From Staphylococcus debuckii (GTDB lineage Bacteria > Bacillota > Bacilli > Staphylococcales > Staphylococcaceae), in contig NZ_CP033460.1 of NCBI RefSeq assembly GCF_003718735.1, forward strand, positions 372,001 to 436,000: DNA of 64,000 nt. The letters are read 5' to 3'. The position numbers and the translations under genes were made by a program. A model generated the notes under the pieces. That model saw only the letters and a list, made by a program, of their open reading frames with translations, searched no databases and had not been told where the DNA came from. Positions within the stretch are counted from its first letter, which is position 1. Each line of letters begins with the position of its first letter. Below, piece by piece: positions 43,235 through 52,518 of this stretch.

Positions 43235-44668
43235 ATGTTTAATGAGTTTAAATTGATGAAAAACAATAAAATGTTGATTGTGGCGTTAATCGCCATCGGT
43301 TTATTGCCGCTCATTTATGTTGCACTATTTGTAGGGTCAATTTGGGATCCCTATAATAAAACGGATCACTTGAAGATTTCGATCGTCAATCACGACAAAT
43401 CCGCAACACTTCAAGGCAAAAAATTAACGATCGGGGATGACTTGGTTGATAAATTAAAAGACAAGAAAAAATTTACGTTCCAAGAAGTCTCTGAAAAAAC
43501 TGCCAGAAAACAATTGAAAAATGGTAAGTCTTTAGGAACAATTATTATTCCTGAGAATACGTCAAAAAATGCAACCACTTTATTAGATGAACACCCTAAG
43601 AAAATCCACTTAGAAACACAAGTGAATCCTGGCTCTAGTTTCACTGGAAGTCAAACAGCACAAAAAGCAATTGATACAGTTACAAAAACAATGCAAAATA
43701 ATGTGCGCGAAAAATATTTAGGTGAATTATTCAAAGCAAATAAACAATCTAAAGAAGGTTATTCTGATACCTCCGATGCTTTAGGCCAAATGTCTAATGC
43801 AGAAGGTCAATTAATCGACGGTAATAACCAAGTGACTCAAGGCTTGCAACAAATGGCTCCAATGGCTGGTGCACAAGGTCAACAGTTATTGCAGGGGAAT
43901 GAAAAAGTAACAAGCGGTTTACAAGAATTGCAACAAAATAATAATCAATTGAAATCTAAAATTGATGATGCAGTTAAAAAACAAACTGAAGTACATTTCG
44001 ATAAAGCCAATGAAAATGCATTAAATAATATTGAAGATGTAGATCAACATAATATTACAAAAGCAGATCACTATGGTGAAACAGTATTGCCTTATATGGC
44101 TGCTGTAGGTTTATTCGTAGGTGCCGTATCCTTTGCAGCGATTTATCCGCTAACTAAAACAATGACTCCAGAGACAAGACCTTGGAAACAAATTCTAGGG
44201 AAAATATTCCTTTACGTCATTCAAGGTACCTTTGCAGCTATCTTGATGAGTTTATGGGTCATCTTCGGACTCGGTTTAGATATTGAAAACATGGGACACT
44301 TCTTATTAGTGGGCATCTTATGGAGTATCGCAGCATTGTCCTTAACTTCACTCTTAGTGTTGTTCCTAGACCGTGTAGGACTCTTCTTGGCAATGCTCAT
44401 TCTAGTGTTGCAATTGAGTTCAAGTGAAGGAATGTTCCCGATTGAAATGTCAGCAGCATTCTTCCGCTTCATCCATCCATTCTCACCAATGTCTTATGCC
44501 ATCCAAGGATTCCGTGAAGCAATCTTTACGAACGCCGGACACTTCAACTTCGGTTTCGTCATACTTTCACTTGGCAGCATCGCAGTCGTTTCTATGTTGA
44601 TCCAATACCTCGTATTAATCTGGTTCAACAAACGCGGCAAACCATTAATTCAAATGAGCTTTAATTAA
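43235..44668 (+). CDS. YhgE/Pip-type membrane exporter (ABC-2-like permease)
   Basis: A 477-residue membrane protein with one N-terminal helix (IALIGL region, residues 15-38), a large external domain (about 40-280, Gln/Asn-rich and probably coiled) and about six C-terminal helices (285-470). The early WDPYNKTDHLKISIVNHDK and late PMSYAIQGFREAIF are typical of YhgE/Pip proteins. Related proteins export drugs or lipids or act as phage receptors. It has a TAAGGAG ribosome site. Two promoter-operator modules upstream and the MarR gene downstream suggest inducible expression, as for efflux genes. Confidence 0.85.
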   Translation: MFNEFKLMKNNKMLIVALIAIGLLPLIYVALFVGSIWDPYNKTDHLKISIVNHDKSATLQGKKLTIGDDLVDKLKDKKKFTFQEVSEKTARKQLKNGKSLGTIIIPENTSKNATTLLDEHPKKIHLETQVNPGSSFTGSQTAQKAIDTVTKTMQNNVREKYLGELFKANKQSKEGYSDTSDALGQMSNAEGQLIDGNNQVTQGLQQMAPMAGAQGQQLLQGNEKVTSGLQELQQNNNQLKSKIDDAVKKQTEVHFDKANENALNNIEDVDQHNITKADHYGETVLPYMAAVGLFVGAVSFAAIYPLTKTMTPETRPWKQILGKIFLYVIQGTFAAILMSLWVIFGLGLDIENMGHFLLVGILWSIAALSLTSLLVLFLDRVGLFLAMLILVLQLSSSEGMFPIEMSAAFFRFIHPFSPMSYAIQGFREAIFTNAGHFNFGFVILSLGSIAVVSMLIQYLVLIWFNKRGKPLIQMSFN

Positions 44669-44759
44669 GAATTAAACAATATTTTTTCGAAAGTAGCTCA
44701 AGCATAAGACGAATAACTGTTATACTAGGCTTAGTGATAAATGGAATGGAGGCATCATC

Positions 44760-45218
44760 ATGACTTATGATATGCAAGAAGCGCTGACACGCTTCGACCT
44801 CATTTTGATGAGTATCAACAAGACAATTTCGGATATGCTGCAAGAAACTGGACTGGAATACACAATTTCACGCGAACAAATGGAAGCACTGATTATTATT
44901 CGTACCTGCAGCCAAGTTACTGTCAATGAATTGGCTGAGAAGCAAGGCATTTTTAAGACTGCTGCTTCTAAACGAATTAATAAACTGGAAAAGTTAGGGC
45001 TGGTAAAGCGGGCGCCCTCTGATAATAAACGTATCAAACTCATGCAGATGACAGAGGAAGGTACACGGTTTTTAGAAGAGGTGAAATACAAACTTTCCAG
45101 CGTTGTAGAACAAAGCTTACATGGCATATTTACGACAGCAGAAATCAATGACTTCGTCGATAAATTAGAGGATATTGAAAAGGCTTTAAAAGAACGAAAA
45201 CGCTATATACACGATTAA
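44760..45218 (+). CDS. MarR-family transcriptional regulator
   Basis: A 152-residue winged-helix protein: helices 1-50, recognition region TVNELAEKQGIFKTAASKRINKLEKLGLVKR (about residues 58-90; helix within TAASKRINKLEK), and the wing DNKRIKLMQMTEEG. The GGAGG-like ribosome site precedes ATG 44760. It lies 91 bp behind the exporter gene in the same direction, and the palindromes before the exporter are its probable targets. It could respond to a toxic small molecule. No matching full palindrome is seen before its own start. Confidence 0.85.
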   Translation: MTYDMQEALTRFDLILMSINKTISDMLQETGLEYTISREQMEALIIIRTCSQVTVNELAEKQGIFKTAASKRINKLEKLGLVKRAPSDNKRIKLMQMTEEGTRFLEEVKYKLSSVVEQSLHGIFTTAEINDFVDKLEDIEKALKERKRYIHD

Positions 45219-45374
45219 ATCTGTGGGGGATTTAATAGATGAGCAGTCGGGATACCTATAAGAGGGTGTTCCGGCTTTTTTAGATGAAATCATTACCAGA
45301 CTGTACACACGGGTAAAGATTACTATCGTAATTAACTTAAATAACTTTATGACGAGAAAAATGGAGTGATGGTA

Positions 45375-46388
45375 ATGACTGAAACAATGAAAGCAATGGC
45401 TGTAGATAAATATGGTAAACAACCCGTGCAAATGAAAGAATTACCTATTCCAGAAGTAGGCACAGAAGACGTCTTGGTAAGAGTAAAAGCAGCAAGTGTC
45501 AATCCAGTAGATTTCAAGATACGTGACGGCGATTTAAAGATGGTCATGAAATATCGTTTCCCGCTAATTTTAGGAAATGATTTTGCAGGCGTGATCGAAA
45601 AGGTAGGTAAAGATGTTACGGATTATAAAGTCGGCGATAAAGTGTATGGTCGACCAGGCAAGGATAAGATCGGTACGTTCGCACAATATTTTGCGTTGAG
45701 TCATAATGACATTGCACCGATGCCGGAGAATTTAAATTTCGTGGAAGCGGCAAGCATTCCTTTAGTCGGCTTAACGTCTTATCAAGCCTTTCATGAAATT
45801 ATGCATTTAAAAAAAGATGATAAAGTGCTCGTACAAGCAGGTTCAGGCGGTGTCGGTACGTTCGCAATCCAGCTCGGAAGGGTAATGGACTTGCACGTGG
45901 CAACCACTGTAAGTGATCGTGGAGAAGAGCTCGTGAAGTCTCTAGGTGCCGATGAAATTATCAATTATAAACAACAAAATTTCTGGGATGTACTGTCAGG
46001 TTATGATGGTGTATTTAATTTAATTCCTGGTGAGAATCTAGATAAAGCCTTCACTATCTTAAAACGGGGCGGTGCCATCGCTTCATTAGTCGGCCCGCCT
46101 ACTAATAAATTTGCGGATGAGATGCATCTGAAACCCATCCAACGTCTAGGTGTGTGGTACATGTCTCGCAATGTACGTAAATTGATGAAACAATACGGCG
46201 TGCACTATGAATTCTTCTTAATGCATCCAAGTGGTGAACAGTTACGTACGATAACCAACTTGATCGAGGAACAGGAAATTAAACCTGTCATCGATAAAGT
46301 CTTTCCATTCCATGATACGCAGAAAGCTTTAGAGTACTCTGAAGAAGGACATGCGAAAGGCAAAGTCGTTGTAAAAATAGAAGATTAA
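45375..46388 (+). CDS. Zinc-independent NADP-dependent quinone-oxidoreductase-like protein (MDR family)
   Basis: A 337-residue medium-chain dehydrogenase/reductase of the quinone oxidoreductase group: VNPVDFKIRDGDLK, PLILGNDFAGVIEKVG, LVQAGSGGVGTFAIQLG (nucleotide-binding), and the C-terminal GHAKGKVVVKI. Zinc-binding cysteines are absent, as usual for this group. ATG 45375 is chosen from GGAG 8 bp upstream. The nearby MarR gene (156 bp upstream) may control it; the gap holds a weak hairpin at 45243-45281. A palindromic terminator follows. Confidence 0.88.
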   Translation: MTETMKAMAVDKYGKQPVQMKELPIPEVGTEDVLVRVKAASVNPVDFKIRDGDLKMVMKYRFPLILGNDFAGVIEKVGKDVTDYKVGDKVYGRPGKDKIGTFAQYFALSHNDIAPMPENLNFVEAASIPLVGLTSYQAFHEIMHLKKDDKVLVQAGSGGVGTFAIQLGRVMDLHVATTVSDRGEELVKSLGADEIINYKQQNFWDVLSGYDGVFNLIPGENLDKAFTILKRGGAIASLVGPPTNKFADEMHLKPIQRLGVWYMSRNVRKLMKQYGVHYEFFLMHPSGEQLRTITNLIEEQEIKPVIDKVFPFHDTQKALEYSEEGHAKGKVVVKIED

Positions 46389-46415
46389 GACTGCGCGCAG
46401 TCTCATTTTTTTAAA
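46388..46415 (+). terminator. Intrinsic terminator
   Basis: AGACTGCGCGCAGTCT is a perfect 16-bp palindrome followed by CATTTTTTT. Confidence 0.75.
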
Positions 46416-46492
46416 AAAATAAATGGTAGAGAGAAGCGAGACAGAAAGGATGAATCACTCCTTCCTATTTCCTTCAACTCTACCGTTTTCTT

Positions 46493-47302
46493 TTACATAT
46501 AAATCAGTACGAAGACAATAGCTATACTTGCCACTCCATTATTGAGCATATGGACCATGTAGCTGTCCCAGATATTGCGACGGCGATTGTAAGCCATGTA
46601 GAATGCGGCGCCCATTCCTCCGTATAATAGGAAGAAGATGATATTGTTCGGCATATGATTCAGCGAGAAGATGGCTGAGGAAAGAAGAATCGGCCACCAG
46701 AAAGAAAAGCGTCTGAAAATCGTTTCCTTGAAAATACCGCGGAACGTTACTTCTTCAAAATAAGGTGCAACAAACGTAATATGTATCAAGAAAATTGCGA
46801 GTGCAATCACGACCATCGGATTGCTGAAATGCGTTAAATTATCAATTTGTTCCATAAGTGCTTTATCGTTAGCGGAACTATCCGTATGGAAAATAGCTGT
46901 GGCAGCTACCGCACATACAGTGGTCCAAACACGTAAACCGATAAAGTACAAAACACTGATTCCGAAATCTTGCAGACGGACAGCTTTCATTTTTTCATAG
47001 CCGCGTTTGCGGTAGTACCAAGTAATTAACCAAGCCATGAGTCCTGTGACAACAATGTAAAGAAGAATCAAGACGATAAACACAGCGGCGTGGGCTTGTT
47101 TACTGAAAGCCACATATGCAGCAATCGCACCGGCTACAGCTGTCGGGATTTGTGTGGCAAACATGAAACCAATGAAAATAAGAATATTGACGGCGATATT
47201 GCCTTTAGGGGGCCTATTCTTAGTTGCGCCAGGTTGTGCCTGACGCGGCCGACGAATAAGTTGATAACGGCGCCTTGTTGTATGAGATGGATACTCTGAC
47301 AT
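46493..47302 (-). CDS. CPBP-family intramembrane metalloprotease
   Basis: A 269-residue protein with a basic, proline-containing N-terminus and about seven hydrophobic segments. The CPBP (Abi, Rce1-like) catalytic motifs are present: APYFEEVTFRGIF (EExxxR) and IFSLNHMPNN (FxxxH). Members cleave membrane-anchored peptides or prenylated proteins; in bacteria several take part in peptide signalling or bacteriocin immunity. AAGGAGG is the ribosome site. It stands alone. Target unknown. Confidence 0.86.
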   Translation of the reverse strand: MSEYPSHTTRRRYQLIRRPRQAQPGATKNRPPKGNIAVNILIFIGFMFATQIPTAVAGAIAAYVAFSKQAHAAVFIVLILLYIVVTGLMAWLITWYYRKRGYEKMKAVRLQDFGISVLYFIGLRVWTTVCAVAATAIFHTDSSANDKALMEQIDNLTHFSNPMVVIALAIFLIHITFVAPYFEEVTFRGIFKETIFRRFSFWWPILLSSAIFSLNHMPNNIIFFLLYGGMGAAFYMAYNRRRNIWDSYMVHMLNNGVASIAIVFVLIYM

Positions 47303-47415
47303 CAGGTGAAGCCTCCTTAAGATTGTTAGGTTAGGGATAGTGTAACATATTCGTATTAATTCTATATAAAGTGTTCAAAATGTGTATAAATTTTAAACAT
47401 CTGATGACTAAGTGA

Positions 47416-47445
47416 TTGACAGTGTAGATTGCTAAGTTTTATGAT
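47416..47445 (+). promoter_or_regulatory. Sigma-A promoter upstream of mqo
   Basis: TTGACA (47416-47421), 18 bp and TATGAT (47440-47445), about 150 bp before the mqo start. The leader has no recognised riboswitch. Confidence 0.6.
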
Positions 47446-47600
47446 AGTAGATGTACAAAGATGCTTTCTTTTTTAAATATCAGAGAAACACAAACGCTTT
47501 ATTTTAAATATAGACGAATGTACTCTACAATAAGGATGAAAAGGGAAGTAGTGTTATCTGCAACAAGATTAACTTTAAATTTAAGGAAGGTGGTTTTAAA

Positions 47601-49088
47601 GTGAGTCAATCAGAAAGTAAAGACGTCATTTTAATTGGCGCTGGTGTTTTAAGCACTACATTTGGTTCATTTTTAAAAGAAATTCAACCCAACTGAAATG
47701 TTAAACTTTTCGAGCGTTTAGATGGACCTGCGCAAGAAAGTTCATATGATACAAGTAATGCTGGTACTGGGCATGCCGCATTATGCGAATTAAACTACAC
47801 AGTAGAGCAACCGGATGGTTCGGTTGATGTGGAAAAAGCGAAAGAAATTAATGAGGAATTCGAGATTTCTAAACAATTCTGGGCACATTTAGTGAAAACG
47901 AATGCGATTTCTAATCCTCGTGAATTTATTACACCGCTTCCGCACATCAGTTTCGTACAAGGTATCCGCAACGTTCAATTCTTACAAAAACGTTATGAAG
48001 CCTTGAAAGATTTACCAATGTTCGAAGGCATTGAATTCACTCAAGATCGTGAAAAATTAGCAGAGTGGATGCCATTAATGATGAAAGATCGTAAAGAAAA
48101 CATTGCGATTGCCGCAAGTAAAATTAACGAAGGTACAGACGTTAACTTCGGTGAATTAACTCGTAAACTTGCGAAAAACTTAGAATCACATAACAACGCT
48201 GAATTGAATTATCGTCATGAAGTTATCGGCTTCCAACAACTTGGCGACAAAAAATGGGAAGTGGAAGTGCGCAACTTAGATGACAATACAATTTCTACAC
48301 ACGTTGCAGATTATATCTTCATCGGTGCAGGCGGCGCAGCAATTCCATTACTTCAAAAAACTAAAATCGAAGAAAGCAAAAACTTGGGCGGCTTCCCAAT
48401 CAGCGGTGCTTTCTTAGTATGTAAAAACCCAGAAGTGGTTAAAGAACACGATGCCAAAGCATATGGCAAAGAACCACCAGGCACACCGCCAATGACAGTG
48501 CCTCACTTAGACCGTCGTTATGTTCGCGGCGAGAAAAGTTTATTATTCGGACCATTTGCAGCAATCGGTCCTAAATTTTTGAAACATGGTTCAAACTTGG
48601 ACTTATTCCGTTCATTGAACAAAGACAACATTTTAACAATGACTTCAGCCGGTTTGAAAAACTTGCCATTAGTGAAATACTCAATCCAACAATTGTTGAT
48701 GAAGAAAGAAGACCGCATGAAAGAATTGCGTCGCTTCGTTCCTAGCGCGAAAGATGAAGATTGGGAATTACACATTGCTGGTAAACGTGTTCAAGTAATT
48801 AAAGACACACCAGAATTCGGTAAAGGCTTCATTCAATTCGGTACAGAAGTCGTACATTCTAAAGACCACACAGTTGTTGCTATGCTTGGCGAATCACCAG
48901 GGGCTTCAACTTCAGTATCTGTAGCTTTAGATATCATTGAACAAAACTTCCCATCATACGTGGAAGCATGGACACCGAAAATTAAAGAAATGGTGCCATC
49001 TTACGGTCAATCATTAATTAAAGATACAGACTTATTGCATAAAGTACGCAAAGATTCAGCTGAAGCATTAGACTTGAATAAAAAATAA
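47601..49088 (+). pseudogene. mqo: Malate:quinone oxidoreductase, interrupted by a stop codon
   Basis: The frame starts with GTG 47601 after AAGGAAGGTGG and encodes SKDVILIGAGVLSTTFGSFL (FAD-binding) and then IQPN followed by TGA at 47694-47696 (codon 32). It continues in the same frame with NVKLFERLDGPAQESS, NAGTGHAALCELNY and the rest of the Mqo protein to 49088. Trp (TGG) to TGA explains the stop; Mqo oxidises malate to oxaloacetate and feeds the quinone pool. A shorter protein could start at ATG 47829 but would lack the FAD-binding fold. The remaining sequence is well preserved, so the change is recent. Confidence 0.88.
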
Positions 49089-49303
49089 ATAGATTGATGA
49101 TTTCATGAAAGGTGAAGACCGCTATTTGGTTTTTACCTTTTTTATATCCTCATAAATTGGCACGTCCTCCTATCCAACCTTCTTATTATTCCCTCAATCT
49201 TGTTTGCTAACCTTTATAATCACAATTTTCAGAATTATTTGCACAATATAATACTTTACCGATATACTAGTTTCAACTTACATCTTTTTCAGGGGGTATG
49301 CGT

Positions 49304-50824
49304 ATGTCAGAAGCAAAGAAGAAAAAAGGGTTTGTTGACAGGTCGCTAGATATTATCGAAAAGTCAGGTAATAAATTGCCGGATCCAGTCGTGATTTTCA
49401 TCTCACTCTGTGTCATTATTTTGATCGCCTCAGTCATTACAGGTTCACTGGGCGTCAAAGCCAAGAATCCGGCAGATGGAAAAGTCGTGGAAGCAGTCAA
49501 CCTATTGACGCCAAGCGGAATTGCGAAGATGATTTCAGAAGCGGTCAATAACTTTGCGACCTTTCCACCGTTAGGACTTGTACTGGTCGTAATGCTTGGG
49601 GTAGGCATTGCGGAAAAGACAGGTTACTTCGAAACAGTCATGAAATACACCATTGAAAAAGCACCGAAGAAAATTATCGTTCCCGTTATTATTTTAGTGG
49701 GAATCTTCGGTAACGCAGCAGGGGACGCTGCGCCCATTGTATTGCCACCTATCGCAGCCATGATTTTTATTAAACTAGGTTACCATCCGATTGCTGGTCT
49801 TGTAATGGCCTACGCTTCAGCGCTCGGCGGTTTCTCAGCCAGTCTCGTTATCGGGATGACGGACGCACTCGTGGTTTCTTTTACCGAACCAGCCGCAAAG
49901 CTAGTAAGTGATTCAATGCATGTCAACGCAGCCATGAACTATTACTTCCTATGCGCTTCTACTTTACTCTTGCTCATAGTTGCCTGGTTTGTGACCGTTA
50001 AAATTGTTATCCCGCGTTTCGGAAACTATGACAGTTCCGTTCACGAAGAGGAAGACGATATTACCAAACAAGAACGTCGCGCCATGCTATTTGCCAATAT
50101 CGGTTTAGTCATTGTCCTCATCATTATCGCAGCCTTAGCTATTCCCGAAAACGGCATCTTGCGTAACGCGAAGACAGGCAGCCTAATCAATGATTCACCA
50201 CTGATGAACGGAATCGTGCCGATTATCACCATCTTATTCCTAGTACCCGGACTCATTTACGGATTCGCAGCCAAAACCATGCGTACCACACGCCAATTCG
50301 CTGAAATGCTAGGAGACGCCATGAGTACCATGGGACCTTTCATCGTCATCGTCTTCTTCGCCGCACAGATGCTGGCCTACTTTACTTGGAGCAACCTCGG
50401 TACCATTATGGCCATCAAAGGTGCAGAAGTACTCAAAGGCGCAAACGGCGTCATCTTAATACTCGGCGTCTTAGTACTTTCAGCAGGCATCAACATGCTG
50501 ATGGGCAGCGCCTCAGCCAAATGGGCCATACTCGCACCCATACTCGTGCCCATGCTCATGCTGCTCGGCTACCATCCCGCCTTTACACAAGTCATCTACC
50601 GAGTCGGCGATTCCATCACGAACCCCATCACACCCATGATGCCCTACCTGCCGTTACTCCTATCCTTCGCACAACGCTATCAGAAAGACATCGGCATCGG
50701 CACACTCATCGCCGCACTCATGCCCTACTCAGTCGCATTCGGCATCTTCTGGACATTGTTGCTGATACTATGGTACCTGCTCGGCATTCCAGTCGGTCCA
50801 GGCGGTCCCATCCACCTTCCATAA
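49304..50824 (+). CDS. AbgT-family transporter
   Basis: A 506-residue membrane transporter with the AbgT layout: GFVDRSLDIIEKSGNKLPDPVVIF at the start, EKTGYFETVMK, GNAAGDAAPIVLPPIAAMIF and GSASAKWAILAPILVPMLM in the second inverted repeat. The family imports p-aminobenzoyl-glutamate or exports sulfonamides. ATG 49304 follows AGGGGG. It is followed 78 bp later by an M20 amidohydrolase, the expected partner enzyme that cleaves imported conjugates. The last third has strong use of C-ending codons. Confidence 0.88.
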   Translation: MSEAKKKKGFVDRSLDIIEKSGNKLPDPVVIFISLCVIILIASVITGSLGVKAKNPADGKVVEAVNLLTPSGIAKMISEAVNNFATFPPLGLVLVVMLGVGIAEKTGYFETVMKYTIEKAPKKIIVPVIILVGIFGNAAGDAAPIVLPPIAAMIFIKLGYHPIAGLVMAYASALGGFSASLVIGMTDALVVSFTEPAAKLVSDSMHVNAAMNYYFLCASTLLLLIVAWFVTVKIVIPRFGNYDSSVHEEEDDITKQERRAMLFANIGLVIVLIIIAALAIPENGILRNAKTGSLINDSPLMNGIVPIITILFLVPGLIYGFAAKTMRTTRQFAEMLGDAMSTMGPFIVIVFFAAQMLAYFTWSNLGTIMAIKGAEVLKGANGVILILGVLVLSAGINMLMGSASAKWAILAPILVPMLMLLGYHPAFTQVIYRVGDSITNPITPMMPYLPLLLSFAQRYQKDIGIGTLIAALMPYSVAFGIFWTLLLILWYLLGIPVGPGGPIHLP

Positions 50825-50901
50825 ACCCATTTGGGAAAAGAAAGCCTTGGAGAGCGGGGACACGATAAAGATTTCATCAGAACAAGAAGGGGGACAACAC
50901 T

Positions 50902-52056
50902 ATGAATTACGAACAATATCAAGACAAAATTATAGCCTATCGCAGACATCTGCATGCACATCCAGAGGTTTCTTTTAAAGAATATGAAACTGCACAATTT
51001 ATCCGATCTAAACTGCGTGAAATGGAGCATTGCAAAGTCGTTGAACTGACCGAAACAAGCACCGTGGCTGTATTCAATGAAGGGCAAGGTAAGAAAATCG
51101 GCTTGCGTGCAGACATCGATGCCTTGCCAGTAACCGAACAGCGCGAAGAATTTGACTTTGTATCTCAAAATGAAGGCGTCATGCATGCGTGTGGTCATGA
51201 TGGGCATACTGCCGTATTGCTCGGCGCTGTGCATTACTTTAATGATCACTTAGAAACTATTCCTAATGAGGTCCATTGTATCTTTCAACATGCCGAAGAA
51301 TTAATCCCAGGCGGTGCACGTGAAATGGTGGCCACAGGCTACTTTGATGATTTCGACTTTATATACGGTCATCATTTATGGACACAGCTTGAATTAGGAC
51401 TGATCGACATTAAAGAAGGACCTGCCAGTGCTAACTCGGATATTTACCACATTACGATACAAGGTCGTGGCGGTCATTCGAGTATGCCGGAAATGGCGAT
51501 TGACCCATTGGTATTAGGTGCGCAATTTGTGAATGCCTTACAAACTATCGTCTCACGCCAAGTCTATCCTTTTGACCCAGTAGTAGTGTCGAATACAATC
51601 TTTCAAGCAGGGACTTTCGGCGCTGAAAATGTCATCGCGGATAAAGCAGAACTCGGCGGCTCTGTGCGCACGACCACTCAAGCAAACCGCCATCTCGTGA
51701 TGACTCAAATGGAGCGTTTGTTAAAGAGTACCTGCGAGAGTGTTGGTGCTGAATATGTATTAGATTACAAAGTAGGCTACGACAGTGTTTATAACGATCC
51801 GGAACAAACGCGCTGGGTTAAACAGTTGGCTGAAACTTATTTCCCAGGAAAAGTAGTAACCAGAGATCCGATGATGGGCGGAGAAGATTTCAGTGCCTTC
51901 TCGAATATTGTACCAAGTACATATGCATTTATCGGAGCGGGACAAGCAGAAGGCGAATACGATAGACCGCATCATCATCCGAGGTTTGCTTTGAATGAAG
52001 CATCATTTGAAATGGCCTTCGATATGTTTACTGAAGTGGCGAAACATTATAAATAG
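50902..52056 (+). CDS. M20-family amidohydrolase
   Basis: A 384-residue metallo-amidohydrolase. The zinc-binding residues are visible: MHACGHDGHTAVLLG, QHAEELIPGGAREMV and later MMGGEDFSAF and HHHPRF. FHRRHLHAHPEVSF-type start (AYRRHLHAHPEVSFKEYE) is also typical. Members hydrolyse N-acyl amino acids, hippurate or aminobenzoyl-glutamate. Placement after the AbgT transporter suggests uptake and cleavage of an acyl- or aroyl-amino acid. The ribosome site is AAGGGGG. It ends just before the 41-bp repeat array. Confidence 0.9.
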   Translation: MNYEQYQDKIIAYRRHLHAHPEVSFKEYETAQFIRSKLREMEHCKVVELTETSTVAVFNEGQGKKIGLRADIDALPVTEQREEFDFVSQNEGVMHACGHDGHTAVLLGAVHYFNDHLETIPNEVHCIFQHAEELIPGGAREMVATGYFDDFDFIYGHHLWTQLELGLIDIKEGPASANSDIYHITIQGRGGHSSMPEMAIDPLVLGAQFVNALQTIVSRQVYPFDPVVVSNTIFQAGTFGAENVIADKAELGGSVRTTTQANRHLVMTQMERLLKSTCESVGAEYVLDYKVGYDSVYNDPEQTRWVKQLAETYFPGKVVTRDPMMGGEDFSAFSNIVPSTYAFIGAGQAEGEYDRPHHHPRFALNEASFEMAFDMFTEVAKHYK

Positions 52057-52148
52057 AGTAGGTGGGGAGATGTGAGGTTGGCGGTTTTTGGACATTTTGG
52101 ATGGAGTAGTGTCTAGAATCGAGTGTTTTTTAGATATTTTCACGATAT

Positions 52149-52374
52149 AAATAGATATATTGGCCAAGATGAGAGGCAACGTGTCCAATAAATAGATATA
52201 TTGGCCAAGAATGAGAGCAACGTGTCCAATAAACGGATATATTGGCCAAGAATGAGAGCAACGTGTCCAATAAACGGATATATTGGCCAAGATGAGAGGC
52301 AACGTGTCCAATAAATGGATATATTGGCCAAAAATGAAGCAAACATGTCCAATAAACGGATATATTGGCCAAGA
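52149..52374. repeat. Tandem array of 41-bp hairpin repeats
   Basis: GATATATTGGCCA starts at 52154, 52195, 52236, 52277, 52318 and 52359, a constant 41-bp period. Within each unit TGTCCAATA and TATTGGCCA face each other around 8 bp, forming a hairpin; the linker (AAGAATGAGAGCAACG) varies slightly. Because 41 is not a multiple of three, long frames on the minus strand here are artefacts. Confidence 0.85.
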
Positions 52375-52402
52375 TGCACTCAACACATCTACCACAAAGG
52401 AA

Positions 52403-52437
52403 GGGCCAGGACAAAATAATGTCCTGGCCCACATTTT
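52403..52437. terminator. Intrinsic terminator after the array
   Basis: GGGCCAGGACA and TGTCCTGGCCC perfect 11-bp stem followed by ACATTTTTG. Confidence 0.8.
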
Positions 52438-52518
52438 TGAACTGGCAGTCGCTGTTTAAATAAACAACGTGCTTGTTCCAAGCTGCTCCCTTTATTCTAG
52501 TCCACTAGGGCGGGACAT

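Noticed and set aside
52149..52374. CRISPR array
   Set aside because: Units are contiguous with no unique spacers and no cas genes are near. The same holds for 62450-62577.
52003..52434. Long overlapping minus-strand frames with repeated YWT, HVA and GQYI words
   Set aside because: They come from the 41-bp repeat; the period is not a multiple of three, so all frames stay open. No ribosome site or family match.
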